Below, piece after piece: positions 1 to 11,890 of a stretch of DNA of 64,000 nt. Every line of letters begins with the position of its first letter. Position 1 is the stretch's first letter. The notes below the pieces were generated by a model, which worked only from the letters and a program-made list of their open reading frames with translations, was not told the origin of the DNA and made no database searches. Source of the DNA: Hetaerina americana (lineage: Eukaryota > Arthropoda > Insecta > Odonata > Calopterygidae); NCBI GenBank assembly GCA_022747635.1, contig JAKTNV010000024.1:6198665-6262664 (forward strand), read 5' to 3'. The translations under genes and the position numbers were made by a program.

Positions 1-3000
1 CTAGAAAACTATTTATTAAGCAACACGAATCTCAAGGATATCGAAACGTTCGTATTAAGTCTGTTATGATAAATAAGTGGGCAGTACAAGGTGTGTTTTT
101 CAACAGCAGGTACTCGAAATCTTCATGTCACATGATGCATCGCTGATTACTCTAATGGCTGGTAACCTGACATCCGCTGCCACATGCTCATTTGGCAATT
201 TGTAGGGTAATATGATGACGATGTTGACTTTATGACTTTCATACATTTATGATATAGCTCGGAGACCTAAAATGTGCCTATATTAAATCATTTTATACAC
301 CATCGCGAACATTTACTCCTTTCATCTAAGGTCGGTAACCGTGACTTAATAGCGAGATCGTTAGCCAAGCGTTCTCATCCTAATACCATTCCTTGTTTCC
401 TCATCTCTCAAAGAATTCCTTTATTATATGCCCTACGAATGCCCAATCTGCTCACATTCTGGACCCCATCGAATTCACATGTTTTCAAAAGCGAAATGTA
501 GAACTTTTTGTCGTGCATATTTCAACATGCGTTCGATGTTTTTCTCACGATAAACAATCGGAGCGTTATCATGATGATAAAAACGACTCGCAGTTACATC
601 GCTAGAAAAACAAAATTCAAATGTGGTGCGATATTTTTGTGGGCAAGCGGAACATCAGGGGCCGACGATAAAAAAAACGAGGCGCATTCGTATCTTGAGT
701 AAAAAAAGTGCATGCCGTCCGATATTTTTTTCCGTTATTCTATATCGGTAATGAAAATGGTCATTTGCAGGGGTTTTCTTTTGCTTGGTGCCTCGTTTTT
801 TCGTTTCTGATGTTTAGATTTGCGTATATTTATTGACACCCACCTAACACCAATGTCTACCCGCTAAGTTAGCAGAAAAAAATGGGCTCAAATTCGCGAA
901 GAAATAGGTTACGCTTTTCCCTTTTTCTCAATATGTTAGGTTCACATCTCACCGGTCCTCCCATCATCCTTGGCACTAGTACGTAACTTGCAAACCACGT
1001 GAGACGGCCTCCAGCGAGGTTCATTTGGAGATGATCGATCACGGTCGCAGGCGAATCGTTCGACCCGCGTGCATTGCCGGGAGGAGGACACCGCAAGTGG
1101 GCAACCTCCCCTGAAATTGAGACTTTCCGTGATAAATTCGCGGACTTCCGCACGCCGCGAATCGAGAAGCCGGGCGGTACGTCACACGCCCACCCCCCCC
1201 TTGCCAGACGCTTGGTTTATTTTTTTATAATTGAATTCCACGGGATATCAGTCACCGCGACTCCAACCAAGTTCGAAATAATCGAATAAAATATAAAATT
1301 TTGCAGATTGGGAAAAAAGGGGAGAGAAGAAAAATACCCCTTGCGAAAAATAAAGCTCGACCCCCCCCTCACCCCTTTCCCGACCTCTGGTCGTTTAATG
1401 ATAAAAATGACTCATTCGGAGTTCGCAAAATTCGCCAGGGAGGGGGGGAATGAAGTAAAATTTCATCAGAAGAAGTTGGATATTCACTATAAAAGCGCAG
1501 ACTTTCAGGATTGCCCATGCATTGGTGTTGCCGCTCTCCACTGATTTGAGGATCACCAAGGCAGTGACGTGTGAGATTAGAATTGGCAGTCGTCAGATTC
1601 GATTATGTATCGATACTAAAATCTGTTCACTCAAATAATCATAGGAACCGACCAAAAGACGTTCTTGAAGAGATACCGTTAGACAGCAACCGCGGGCAAA
1701 CTATGCGTTTCAAACTTAAATATTTGGTCCTTCGTTATAAAAATGCAAAACCATAGGCTGCTCCCACCCTACATAAATTATATTCATATTCATATCTTTT
1801 GGTAGCATTGGCACCAACATTTTTAAGTTACAGATGGAGTGGTTTTTTTAAATGAAATTGCATGATCTCTACTCGACGAATAAAGTCAGCTTGGACTTCA
1901 CTTTGACTAAAACAAAGGCGAATATGCCTGTCTTTTTACATCCTTTTGATGTCGGTCCGAAAGAGATGGGATACTCGTATCTGTTGTAATTACAAAAAAA
2001 TATTTGGAGTTCGATCAACTGAGTATTGGAAAATATAGTGACTTAAACACACAAATTCCGGATGGATGTATCCGGCGGAATAGTAATGTATCATTATTCA
2101 GGGATTAAAACTTCTCTGAAGAAGCTTCTGACATAAACAGCTATTATTCTGAAATAGACACCTACGCTTTAATTTATTATTCATGCTCATTTTAATCATC
2201 TGTGATAACAAGAGCCCGCTTCACGTGAAATCTCCTCAAAGACTTCTAAACGAGAGCCTTCTGATGGATACAGATCCGTCATAAAACTCATCACTTTTCT
2301 ACATAATGGTAACCACTGGTTTCGGAAAGTTAATGAAGTGGCCTCTAGCTTTGAGAAAATGATCCCAAAATATCGATGACAAGGGCTTAATCATCGAGGT
2401 GTATCGAGGAGCTCAGTGAAATAGACGGCGTAACTAGAGTGTGTTTCCACGATGCGTGGAATTCGCTAGATCGGTGTACACGTATCTAGCGCCCCAGGAC
2501 GTGTAACCAGGAGGAAGAGAGAGCATAAGTGTGACGTAGCAAGCGACGGAAATTGGAAAAAAATGAATAGGAGATAAAAAAAAAGGCGGGAGGATAGTGC
2601 CAGCGGAAACGTTTCGGTTTCGGACAGCGATGGGTTGAAGAGAATATGGGAAAGGGTGGAAGGAAGGAAGTGTGAGGTGGCCGTGTGATTGGCATCTCCA
2701 GTCCGGGTGGATCGAGGAGCCGCGAGGACGCGGTGGATGATGACGAATGGGACTGGGACTCTCGACGTCCGAACGCGAGTGCGAGGGGGTTTCAAGGGGG
2801 GGAGGAGAGTTGGGGCCGTGGGAAGGGGGGGTAGAGAAGAGGACGACCGCATATGCTTTAATTTACCGCGCACGGATTCCTCCTCTCGCGGGTACGTCGC
2901 CCGTTCGGGTTGACCGATCGCGAGAAATGCCCTCGTCCGGCTATCGGAATCCCTGCGGTCGCGCAGGCGTTATCTCTCCCTCTCTTCCCCGACGCTTCCT

Positions 3001-5338
3001 CCATATGCAGCTGCGGCTCCGCTGCGCCCTGGGAGTCGCAATCCGATGAGGGAGAGGAGAAAGGTTTGTCTACATGCTACCCTCGTAAGCCGCCACGAAG
3101 GCGTGGTAGAGGGTGTTTGAGGTCACCAACCTTTTCAGTAATTGGTAATTATAAGCATTGGAGTACGAGTATCCTTTCACTCCCCGTTGTCGCACGTGAT
3201 GTTTCCTGCTGTTATAATCGAAATTTTGTAAGGGAAAAATGATTTCTTAAATTATTCTGTTCGCCAGACAATTTCCCTCTACTTCTCGTGGTGATCTCGC
3301 CTTACCAATGCACTGTGGTGCAAAAATTATTCCTTCTTTGCAAGCGGTGAACTCGAATGACTCGTACTCACCTTATAGCTTAAGCCGAGCCTGTATTCGT
3401 CGTGTTACCGGCGTCTCTCAACCCGAGCCAAATAGTAATAATGTGATGATGATCCCTGTTCGTTCATAACTGTTTTTCATGAAATCGGAAACTCTTCTCT
3501 ATATCCAGTTTAACTCGTAAGTCTTCCTACGCAGTGCCACAAATGCTCGATTCGTATTCTAGGTGATGTTCAACCAACGCGAAATATCACATAGGCACCC
3601 TTAACTTTGTCGTTCAAATAAATCCCAACCATTCGTTTCGAGAGTTTAAGGTTTCTTCGTGCTCTTGAGCTACTTTTTCTTAACTCCTCAGAATGTGCAA
3701 CCAATCAAGAACGCATAGCTCCTCAGCACAGGCTGCCATAACGCGGGAGTTGCCTAACTAACGGCTTTCTAAGTTAAGTTTTCATGCATCCGGATTTCCG
3801 TCGGCGCAGTTTACGCAGCGAATCATGACACAGATCGAAAACGCAAAAGTTTCAATCTTTCTACTTTAATCCGCGCAAGCCGACGCTCGCACTCTGCAAT
3901 TCGTTCATCTCGCGTTCAAACACAGCGCTCGGGTTATCCTGTTTCCTTCGGCCTCCCACGCGGAAGGTCCGCAAAATTGGATGCATGGAAACGCAGCCTT
4001 ACGCAGACTACGTTCCCACTACGGTGAGCTTAAGCCGACTGTCTCAACCATCCGTCATTTGTTCATCTCACATCTAAAAACTCTGCGCACGGTCCGTCCT
4101 CGTCCTTTGTTTTCTCTCGGGGTTGCCGCAGGCACGAAAACGAGGATTGTCGGCGGACGCATGACGCTGCGGCAACCCAGCGCGGGCAGAATCGGATGGA
4201 AGGAAGCTTTTTCGTGATTCCGTCTCTCCGTGCATTCTCCTTTAGTAAATACTCTCTTCTCTCGTCGGCAGCCATGGGGAGTTTTCTAGTCGCGTCCGCT
4301 TGTTGATACGTCAGTCTCTGTACATAGATACGCACGTGAGATGGGTTCCTTCATTGGCAACCTCGGATCTTTTTCTTTTTGGAGTCTGTCCTCCCACCAC
4401 GTTTCTTCGATGGAATTTTCCCAGGAAAACCGCAAATTCTCCTCCGTTTCTGTGCTTTAGGCAACCTTCGTTTTATCGTAGTTGTCAAGGATTCCATCAT
4501 TTTTTTATACTCTCCTCTTCTGGGAAGAAGTATTTCCGGGGAACAGTGAGGAGTTCATTTTTCATTTTAAGTTTGTTGCATTAATTTGCCCATGATTTAT
4601 TTAGTCCGAGGTTTTCGGGCGAATTTCATGGTTTGACTTCCTAATATCTACTCTACCGTATAACTACGGTTAGGGGTACACGCTTGGTAGAATGTACGCA
4701 GGCGTGAGTAGAGGTAATGATCAAGAATAGGTATCATAAAATACGGGAATGATTCTGATGCATTTTTCGTGCATTCTCATGAAAAATACTTGTAAATTAT
4801 TGGCCCAGTGGCTGTAGAAAATTATATATTTAAGTAGATTTCAATGGGTGTCTTGTATTTCCATGATTTACGAGTATTTCTGGATGTGATATGAACAGGA
4901 GGAACAAAATAAATATCGTAATTTAAGGAATGGACGGTAATACTCATTGGATCATCTTGGCTTTTGAATGTTATAAAATTAACGTTTTTTGTTAGTTGTA
5001 ACTCAGGTACATTTGCTCAACTTACTTTGAGGCTACGGCGGCGCGAGGAAAGAACTTTTTCATCGTCATGGAGAGTTGCGCGTTTGAATTGTGAGTTACA
5101 ATTTTGCATGGTATATCTGTACCTGATACATTGGTATTTTATGATTCCGAGCTCATTTTTATCTCATTATTTCGCTAAAAAAATGGTGAGGGGAGGTTTC
5201 CCTGTCGGCCATTATTTCGTTTCGCTCGGTTTAAGTGGCATGTGTTGTTAACAATGCGATTTTTCCGCATGTATACATATATTATTCATGTACACACACT
5301 CATCTTTCCTTTTTTCTTTCTTCCTCTCTCGTCCCCAG
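1..5338. other. non-coding: upstream region or upstream intron of the DOCK gene
   Basis: No convincing gene is seen. The first visible DOCK exon begins with the last two bases of a codon, so a start-codon exon must lie upstream. I looked for a short ATG exon starting Met-Trp, as is common in this family, ending one base into a codon before a GT donor, and found none; this stretch is therefore probably part of an upstream intron. CpG-rich patches lie at about 940-1210, 2640-3120 and 3770-4230. Open frames in them (for example 2466-2873 on the minus strand) have low-complexity, Ser/Pro/Arg-rich translations typical of GC-rich non-coding DNA. Confidence 0.6.
2640..3120. promoter_or_regulatory. 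CpG-rich, purine-rich patch upstream of the DOCK exon
   Basis: Dense CpG and G-runs stand out against the AT-richer flanks. The plus strand is purine-rich up to about 2850 and then becomes a mixed CpG-rich sequence. No TATA box with a well-placed initiator was found, so a promoter or enhancer role is inferred from base composition only. Confidence 0.25.
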
Positions 5339-5422
5339 CCGTCTACAACTGGAAAGGAGGAGTTCGTTACGGGCTGCCGCTGGAGATCGGGGAGACCGTG
5401 CAAATCCTCGAAGAATGCGCGG
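5339..5422 (+). CDS. spg: DOCK3/4-type guanine nucleotide exchange factor, exon encoding first half of SH3 domain (partial gene)
   Basis: This is the first visible coding exon of a sponge/DOCK3/DOCK4 orthologue. DOCK proteins activate Rac or Rap at the membrane through a C-terminal DHR2 domain; the N-terminal SH3 domain binds ELMO and regulates activity. A pyrimidine-rich tract ending in CCCAG precedes the exon and GTGAGT follows it. The frame gives VYNW, then GLPLEIGETVQILEECA, matching the DOCK SH3 core; LEIGETVQIL is closer to DOCK3/4 than to DOCK1/2/5 (mbc). The exon enters after the first base of a codon and leaves after one base of a Gly codon, which agrees with the next exon at 37923. 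The family is usually about 1,900-2,000 residues, and only about 141 are visible here. The upstream start exon was not found. Family assignment is firm; the symbol follows the Drosophila orthologue. Confidence 0.93.
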
Positions 5423-6839
5423 GTGAGTTGCGATGGATCTTCTTTCTCCCCACCCCGTCTCCCGCCGCCGTTTCGACCCGTCCCAAAATCCCACCTCGCC
5501 TGACCTCCTCCCCTCCCCCCAAACGCACTCCCCCCCCCGCCCCCATCCCAGAGGACCAACCTTCCTCTCCCTGTACAAGGTTGCCAACCAGTGTGCCGAC
5601 GTCAATTTTTTTCGCGGAGACACTGAGAGGGATTTTCCAACAAACATGTTGCATCTAGAGTCGTGTTGCTATACGTTCTGATAAAGAGGTACTGTCCATA
5701 ATTTCTAAATCAATTGACTTATTTTAAAAAAAATAAATAATAAAATTTTCCAAGTCTAAAAATTATTGTAACCTTCTTATTATCCTTCCCCGAAATGCGG
5801 TCTCGCGGTTAGTTACTCATGTTGATCTCCTCGGAACATTTTTCTCTGGCAATGCAAGGCACTGCTCAGTGAACGAGTGTGATAAATCATCTTCCTGTAC
5901 CCGGTACTCCCGACAATGATTCAAGCAACAAGGTGATCATCAAATCCTGTGAAAAAAATTGATCCTTGGAATTAGAATGGAAAATGTGAATTGTTTTACT
6001 GTGCAATATTTTCTGTGTGGTTGTGTTGTGGGTATTATAGCAATATAAAAAAATTCTATGAGCAATATGCATGCAACACTGTTAATTTCCTGAGTTCTTT
6101 AAATACCCAAATGGCTGTTTTACTGCATTATTTCCTCAACTTTAAGACCACCAAAAATTTGCTTTCTAAATGATTTTATTGGCATTTCCCCTAAGCAATT
6201 AGGATTAAATCTTCCTCCCAGGGTATTCGGAATTAAATAAAACTCTCGTTATTGTTCGTTTGGCTCAAAAATCTAATGAGAATTTTTACTATGCGATGAT
6301 GAGTTTTTTATCCATTGGTAATCGGTTTAATGGAAGGTGATGATTCTCTAAAAAATATTTGAATTCGTAGTATTGACTTGCAATTATCGAAATAAATGCT
6401 TGCAGGGTGTAGAACCTCATGAGACATCAGCAAGACTATTCGAATGAAAACTTTATCGAGGAGCGTTTGTGGGATGTCTGTGAAATTACTTTGTACTCAT
6501 TAAATGCCTCCACGAGAGAAAGGAAGAATGACCCAACCGAGAAAGTCTTAGCGCTCACTTGGCAGCTTTTTTTTCTGGTGTTGTTTTCTAGCGACATTGT
6601 ACCCTGTTTAATGATATTGTTTATTTTTTAATATTCCGGACATATTCTCTGGAGATAAATTCCAATCCTCACTTTAATTTTCATTTTGTTTTTCTACCGA
6701 TTGGCTCACAATCTCTCAGATTTTTCGATGTCCGAACAAACATACGTATTATCTGTGACGAGGCTGGACCATATGAGACGAAAACGCACATTTCATTCTT
6801 ATCATTTTCTTTTTTCATTTTCCATCGAGTTTCCATGAA

Positions 6840-7520
6840 CATCCAGGCAGTTGGCGGCGCCGCCAGTTGCTTTACCCCCCCCCCCCCCGACACGCTCACA
6901 CCTGCACCCCCCTGCGTCACGCCTCCCAACCCTGACCGGCCCCACGCACTATATTCTGTCTCTTTATCCACTTTCCCGGACGGGATTTGGGCCAGGGGGT
7001 GAGGGAAAGGAGTACGGGATGTGGTGGTGGGAGTGTATGTGGGGATGGGTGGAAGAGGTTTCGGGTTGCCGAAGTCCCTTTCTTTTTATTATCATTTGGA
7101 AGCGCGCGGACCCATTTCCCTTCATTCTTCCCCTCGCCTCTTTTCTCCCCTCCTCTCCTTCCTTCCTTCCTTCCCGTCCCCCTCTGCCTCGCCATCGCGG
7201 GTTCCTCCCCGATCCAAAGGGAAGGTTTGACGTCAATGCGGCCAAGGGTCGAGCCTCTGCCGCCGCATCGGGTTGGGTTTCGCACGTTGCGAGTGCTTGC
7301 TCACTCTCTCTTCTCTTTCTCGCACATCGGGTGAAAAGGGCGGGCGCGCTCCGAGGGACGTACGTGACGCCCGCCACCTCTTATCCGACGCGGGTGGAAG
7401 AATCACCGGGGCGCGCGATCTCCTCGAGAATCTCGCAATTCAAAAGCCTCCCGAAATTTCACCCGTGCACTATTGAGTGTGGTTCCGGCGTAAATTCAAA
7501 TAGCGGGAATCACTGTGGGT
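6840..7520. promoter_or_regulatory. CpG-rich island with long purine/pyrimidine-asymmetric tracts
   Basis: A run of about 15 C at 6876-6890 is followed by a G-rich stretch (6970-7060) and then a nearly pure C/T tract at about 7110-7200. CpG density is high to 7480. The long open frames on both strands (223 and 137 codons) are Pro/Ser/Arg-rich, overlap each other and match no family I recognise, so they are treated as composition artefacts. The island could be an intronic promoter or enhancer. Confidence 0.3.
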
Positions 7521-7522
7521 GA

Positions 7523-8090
7523 GAGATTTTTTTTCCTCGGGCCAAGTGAAATGTGAATCGATAATTCCTTTTTTTTTACCGTCCGCCCGAGGGAAAGAAG
7601 CGAAGCTTTCCCGTGTCAGTCAGGTCGGGTAGGAGCGAGACTGGAAGGTTAACCAGAATTGGTGCGCGTGCCAATCATGTATAGAACGGTGGATTTTTGT
7701 GCGGTATTTTTATTTAATTACGTCAAACATTCAGAATGACTTCGGCCGTCAAAACAATTATAATGCGAGAAATTCTCCCCCACGCCATATTTCTGAATTG
7801 AAAATCTTTTTCGGTGAATTAGTCGCGCTTGTCACCAAAATTTAGCCACAAATAAGATAACCGAATGTCATGAAAAGTGTTGATCCCACGCTTTCGGCTG
7901 CCGCTGTGCTGTAATACTTATCCAGATTTTTTGTGACTGAAAATTATTCAAATGGATTTCGAAAGAATTGTATGCATTAATTTGGCTTAATTCTGTGTCC
8001 CAGTAGCTGCACTGAGGAATTCACTTACGCCCATACGCGTACGAATAACTCTTCCTTTGCTCATTTAGTTATCTCTACATTATTTAAAGT
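7523..8090. other. intronic, no gene seen
   Basis: Mixed-composition DNA between the CpG island and the SINE. I see no gene, RNA gene or repeat in it. Confidence 0.6.
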
Positions 8091-8352
8091 GGGTCGAGGT
8101 AGTCCAGGGAGTAGAACGTTGGACTACTGGTCCCACGGACCCGGGTTCGGTTCCCGGGCAAGCCTCTGGGCACCTGCAGCTCAACCCAAGCTATGTGATT
8201 TATCGGGTGCCAGGTCTTCCTGGGAAACCATAAAAGGCACAGGAAAAGGAACTGTCTCCCCTACCCTGATGTGTGAATTTCACCGTATAGGGCTTAGTAC
8301 TGGGTGATCTCTACCATCACCTATTAAATCGACCTTCGGATTGATTACTGTG

Positions 8353-8353
<1 letters not shown>
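8091..8353 (+). mobile_element. tRNA-derived SINE, nearly full length (copy 1)
   Basis: The head (8091-8165) is tRNA-like: a TAGTCCAGGGAGTAGAACG stretch resembling a box A region, then CCCGGGTTCGGTTCCCGGG, a T-arm stem-loop containing a pol III box B-like GGTTCGGTTCC. The body holds the markers TTCCTGGGAAACCATAA, GGCACAGG, TGTGTGAATTTCAC and CTCTACCATCACCTA, and ends in a TA microsatellite. The same body recurs at 35417-35575 on the plus strand, and as older copies at about 40850-41010, 41470-41550 and 48940-49060, which shows it is a dispersed family. It would have been moved in trans by a LINE. The 3' end was set by where the similarity with the 35.4-kb copy stops. Confidence 0.78.

Positions 8354-8405
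<52 letters not shown>
8354..8405. repeat. (TA)n microsatellite forming the SINE tail
   Basis: About 26 uninterrupted TA units join the SINE body directly to the Penelope-like remnant. Its length is probably variable and prone to assembly error. Confidence 0.95.
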
Positions 8406-8407
<2 letters not shown>

Positions 8408-8815
8408 CTGACACAATATAACACAAATAGAATAGAATAGCAACATTTAAAAGGACACTCACACGGTAAATTGTTCGAGCTTTCGGCCCTCTCAGAGGCC
8501 TTCAAGTGAGACTGAAAATATGCTGTTGCTGTGGAGAGGGGAAAGAGGTATGGGCTGGGAGGGGAGGTGTGGAGGGAATTCTGGGAGGGAAATTAAAGAT
8601 GGCGGTTAAGGGTGGGAATTTTGAAAGAACGGAAAGCTAATATGTAGGCGGATTCACGAGTTCTCACCTCTATATTGGTGGCTGAATCAGGTAGGGATTC
8701 TAGGATGCTGAGAGCAAAACACTGGTCGAATGAAAGGTTGTGGGAATTGGCGTGTGAAGGGATAGGAAGAGAAGAGAGTGAGGCAGAATTGCAGGAGTAC
8801 CGGTGATTATTCATT
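8406..8815 (-). mobile_element. Penelope-like retroelement 3' remnant
   Basis: Read on the minus strand, the sequence is open from 8814 to 8593 and ends with RTRESAYILAF followed by LNRHL. This resembles the C-terminal end of the GIY-YIG endonuclease of Penelope-like elements, where an Arg/Glu-rich segment precedes a Leu-Asn end. Downstream on the same strand comes CTTGAAGGCCTCTGAGAGGG, then CCGAAAGCTCG and AATTTACCGTG, the kind of hairpin-containing terminal sequence common at the ends of these elements. The reverse transcriptase part is absent. It could be another non-LTR remnant; the call rests on motif memory and would need a protein search. Confidence 0.5.
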
Positions 8816-8871
8816 CGAATGGATAAGGGGGTAATGCATTCGCCTATGCAAAAGGAAGTGCAATGTTTACG

Positions 8872-8998
8872 TGCAAATTTCAGAGTTTAAGAGGACGCCT
8901 CGGTAGCTCAAGTGGCTAAAGCACTCGACCGGATATTGAGGGATCTGGGTTCGAGTCCCAGTCAAGGCGAATGATTTTTACACTCTGAAATTGTTGCA
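8872..8998. repeat. inverted repeats flanking a tRNA-like sequence
   Basis: AATTTCAGAGT at 8876-8886 is exactly reverse-complemented by ACTCTGAAATT at 8982-8992, and a further TGCAA/TTGCA pair lies outside it (8872-8876 and 8994-8998). The tRNA-like sequence sits between the two arms. The arms resemble short terminal inverted repeats or a structured primary transcript. Confidence 0.7.
8897..8969 (+). tRNA. tRNA-like sequence, probably pseudogene or SINE head (nominal anticodon GGA)
   Basis: The 73 nt fit a full cloverleaf. The acceptor stem GCCTCGG/TCAAGGC has one C-A mismatch and one G-T pair. The D arm is GCTC/AAGC with one mismatch. The anticodon arm is CTCGA-CCGGATA-TTGAG. A 4-nt variable loop is followed by a perfect T arm, CTGGG-TTCGAGT-CCCAG, containing a consensus box B (GGTTCGAGTCC). 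Position 33 is C instead of the near-universal U, and there are two stem mismatches, so it is unlikely to be a working tRNA. By position the anticodon would be GGA (Ser), but the short variable loop is unlike tRNA-Ser. No A-rich tail follows. Confidence 0.55.
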
Positions 8999-8999
8999 T

Positions 9000-11408
9000 T
9001 GAAAAAAGGAGTTATCTTGGAAATTGCAATTAAATGTCGTAAGTTTAATTATAAGCATTCTTTCAACTTTCAGCCGTAAGTATGGCTTTGCATTATCTGG
9101 TAGTTGGATAGCTACCAGTTGGAAAGCTAGATTCCATCCTTGATTCATAGCATAAGATTGTCACATCTATCGGCGAAATCCGTAATGAAAAGGGAAGAAG
9201 TTCTCGTACAGTTTGGAGTGGTTGGGTGGTGGCAAATGAGTGACGCGTACGCAAATGGAAAAACCGGACCGGACTAAAGACGTGGGAGAGAGTGTCCTTA
9301 TCCTCTCCATCTTCCCCTGCTCCAAAAAGAAAACTCGAAAGTGCGCCTTTGTTTTGTGTGGGAATGGTAAGAGTGAGTTTATCGGGAAAAAGAGGGAGAG
9401 GCCAGAAGGGAATAAATCCATCTCCCAAACCCCCTTGAGTAGAAGGAGTTTTGAGTATCGGATTGTAAGATTTCTCAACCGGAGTCGTGGCTTAAAAGAC
9501 GTTTCTGGGTGAGTCAGCGACCTCTGGAGCTGGTGTTCCCTTTGTTCTCCATTTCACCCTCCCTCTCTCCACCCACTCCCCGGAGACGGTGAGCACGTAC
9601 CCGCGTCTCGAAGGAGTGGTGAAAGTGATGATGAAAATGTCACGCGCAGTCGGAATGTCCGATAACAAATGTGGTTGATAAATCCGATGCATATATATTC
9701 CTTTATTCCGAGTGAATGGGGGTTTATTGTGACATCTTTATCTCCTCTGTCCTTTCCGCGAGAATTTATCTCGCTCTGGTATTCTCCATGATTTGGTACT
9801 CTCCATTTGTATCAATAGTACTTCAAAATGTCCCGCAAAAACGGGAGCTTGTCATGAGTGTGTATTCGTTTTGATTTGCTTTTCGTGCATTGGCTAGTGA
9901 TTTGTAATTCGACATTATCAATCCTTAGGTTTTGGAATTGTTCGTGTTTGAATGTTAATTCTATTTTGCTAACGGCGTTTAATGACTTCACTCTAGATCC
10001 CAGCCTTTGGTACTATGGCGTTAAAAGCTATTGTCTATTTATTATTCGGTTAAATAGTTTCCGTATATAATGAGTGGATATCACAATTAGGTTTACAAAG
10101 CTTCATTTTCACGCCCTAATTTTTATTCGTTCTTTTCGGTTGTGAGCGCCTGTTAAAGTTATTTATCAACTACACGTTATAATTAAGTGTGAGGATTGTT
10201 CCATGAAACGTATTCATAAATTGTTTATTCTCGTAATTTATTGTTTAAAAACTAAACTATGTTATATCTTAGTCTTAATTTGTAATGCAAATATGTTACC
10301 GATTGCATCTATTTGACCCCAGCGCTGTGTTGAAGGCAGCCGTTGCAGGTTAAAACATTTTCAGTTCTCCTACCTCTGGTGATGACGGTGAAAAACGCTT
10401 TTCACGAAGGTGTTTCTTCTTATTGAGGCACAGGAAACAAAGGACATGGGGCTACGTATGGACTATAAGGATGAGCACTTAAGATAGCTATTCGCGATAT
10501 ATTCAGTGACAAAATTTGCAATGTGTGGTCATTCATCATTGAGCTCCAGCATGACTGTTGACGGAAATTGCGTCTAAATTCTAAAATTCTTCTATTTTGT
10601 TTGAACATTTGACAGTAATAAAATACGCTTTTAATACACTTTAATGATGCTCTTTTTTACAATACACCCTGCCGCACAGGTTTCGATAATTGCTAAACAT
10701 ATTTTTCCTCTGTTACGACCTCCAAGACCCCCAAACCCATTCGGCGGCCGGGATCCTGGAGGAACCCCGTCTCCTGGGCAACGCCCCCACTACTTTCAGC
10801 GTTGTCCCTCGGCAATCTGTTTTTGTTTCCCTCATCGTGCGCACTCCCTCCAGGAATGCTATCTTTGGTGGATATTTAGTCATATCCATGCCGGTTTCAA
10901 GCGGTGATCTCAAACAGGTTTTGACTCCAATAATAGTCGACTTGTACGTGCGTCATACCCACTCCTCTGCGAGTTCACTCGGCGTTGCTCACAGCCAGAT
11001 TCGATACTTGGATAACGAGGTCATCGTGAATAAATTTGATTATTTCGATCGAATCGTTTGATTCGCATTAGCAAATAGTCTAAAAAGAGCACTTCTAATT
11101 GTTTTCTTTAATAATCACATAATTTATCTGCAGTCCTTTGTTTAAGGGTCGACGATTGCTTGAGCTGTTTTCAGGGTAGCTAAAACGACAGCGATAAGAG
11201 CATTGACATTGTTGAGCATGTGGGCACGTTCACCTTCCAAGGTGAGTCGATTTGGTACTCAACGCGATAAAATTAGAGCATTTTCGAGCTATTTCCGCGT
11301 GTCTCCTGGATTCCGGATAATATCATTCCCGTCGACTGATTTCATTGATGATGAATCCATGGTAAACTAAATACTAAAAATAAATTCTCACCCCAAAAAA
11401 ATTCTATA
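9000..11408. other. intronic, no gene recognised
   Basis: Mixed-composition DNA. A 123-codon plus-strand frame at 10690-11061 overlaps a minus-strand frame and has no recognised domain. A short ATG-TGG stretch at 11218 runs into a good GTGAGT donor at 11242, but it is in the wrong phase for the next DOCK exon. No RNA gene is seen. Confidence 0.5.
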
Positions 11409-11890
11409 CGAGGGCTGTCCAAAAAGAAACCTCCGTTTGTGTGTTGCGTGGGAAGTAGTGGGATGAGCCGATTTTTTGCTGTATTGGCACACACACTAGA
11501 GCAGTACGCCTCGAGCTGCAGTTGTTGGAAGGCCGCACCGCTTGTCACTTGTTTACCGTAGCGAGTAAAAATGAATGATATAATTAGAAAAGCCAATACA
11601 TTTAAAATCTGTTTAGTGAGAAGGTTTTTCCTGACGATAAACTTCAAAGCTGCTGACATTCATCGGGAAATTCGTGCCGTGCACCGACTAAATGATGAGT
11701 GACAGTGTTGTGCGTCAGTGATGTCGTTCGTTTAAGAGTGAACGAACAAATGTCCATCATATCTGCGCCATCCGTCTGTGGTGAACAATAAACTGATCCA
11801 GTAAATTGACGAAAAATATCGTCAAAACTGGCGTATATCTGAGTTGGAAGTGAAAAATAGTAACTTGGTGATTCAAACCATCAATTGTAT
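11409..11890 (+). mobile_element. decayed mariner-family element (left end and transposase N-terminal region)
   Basis: After a TA at 11407-11408 the sequence begins CGAGGGCTGTCCAAAAAGAA, a typical mariner left terminal repeat start. Downstream, one plus-strand frame gives ADIHREIRAVHRLNDE, and after frame breaks another gives VNNKLIQ, a stop and IDEKYRQNWRISELEV. These match the helix-turn-helix part of mariner transposases. Stops and a frameshift disable it. No right terminal repeat was found, so the 3' limit is approximate. It is much older than, and different from, the mariner at 37033. Confidence 0.75.

Noticed and set aside
2466..2873. 135-codon minus-strand frame
   Set aside because: Ser/Pro/Leu-rich, on a purine-rich patch, with shadow frames on both strands.
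6851..7522. 223-codon plus-strand frame
   Set aside because: Low-complexity Pro/Ser-rich translation across poly-C and C/T tracts; an opposing frame of 137 codons is equally open.
10690..11061. 123-codon plus-strand frame
   Set aside because: No recognised motif, an opposing frame is open in part, and no splice or promoter evidence was seen.
11218..11248. ATG-TGG mini-exon (MWARSPSK) ending at a GTGAGT donor, resembling a DOCK start exon
   Set aside because: It lies downstream of the first SH3 exon and ends on a codon boundary, while the next exon needs a one-base carry-over; joining shifts the frame.
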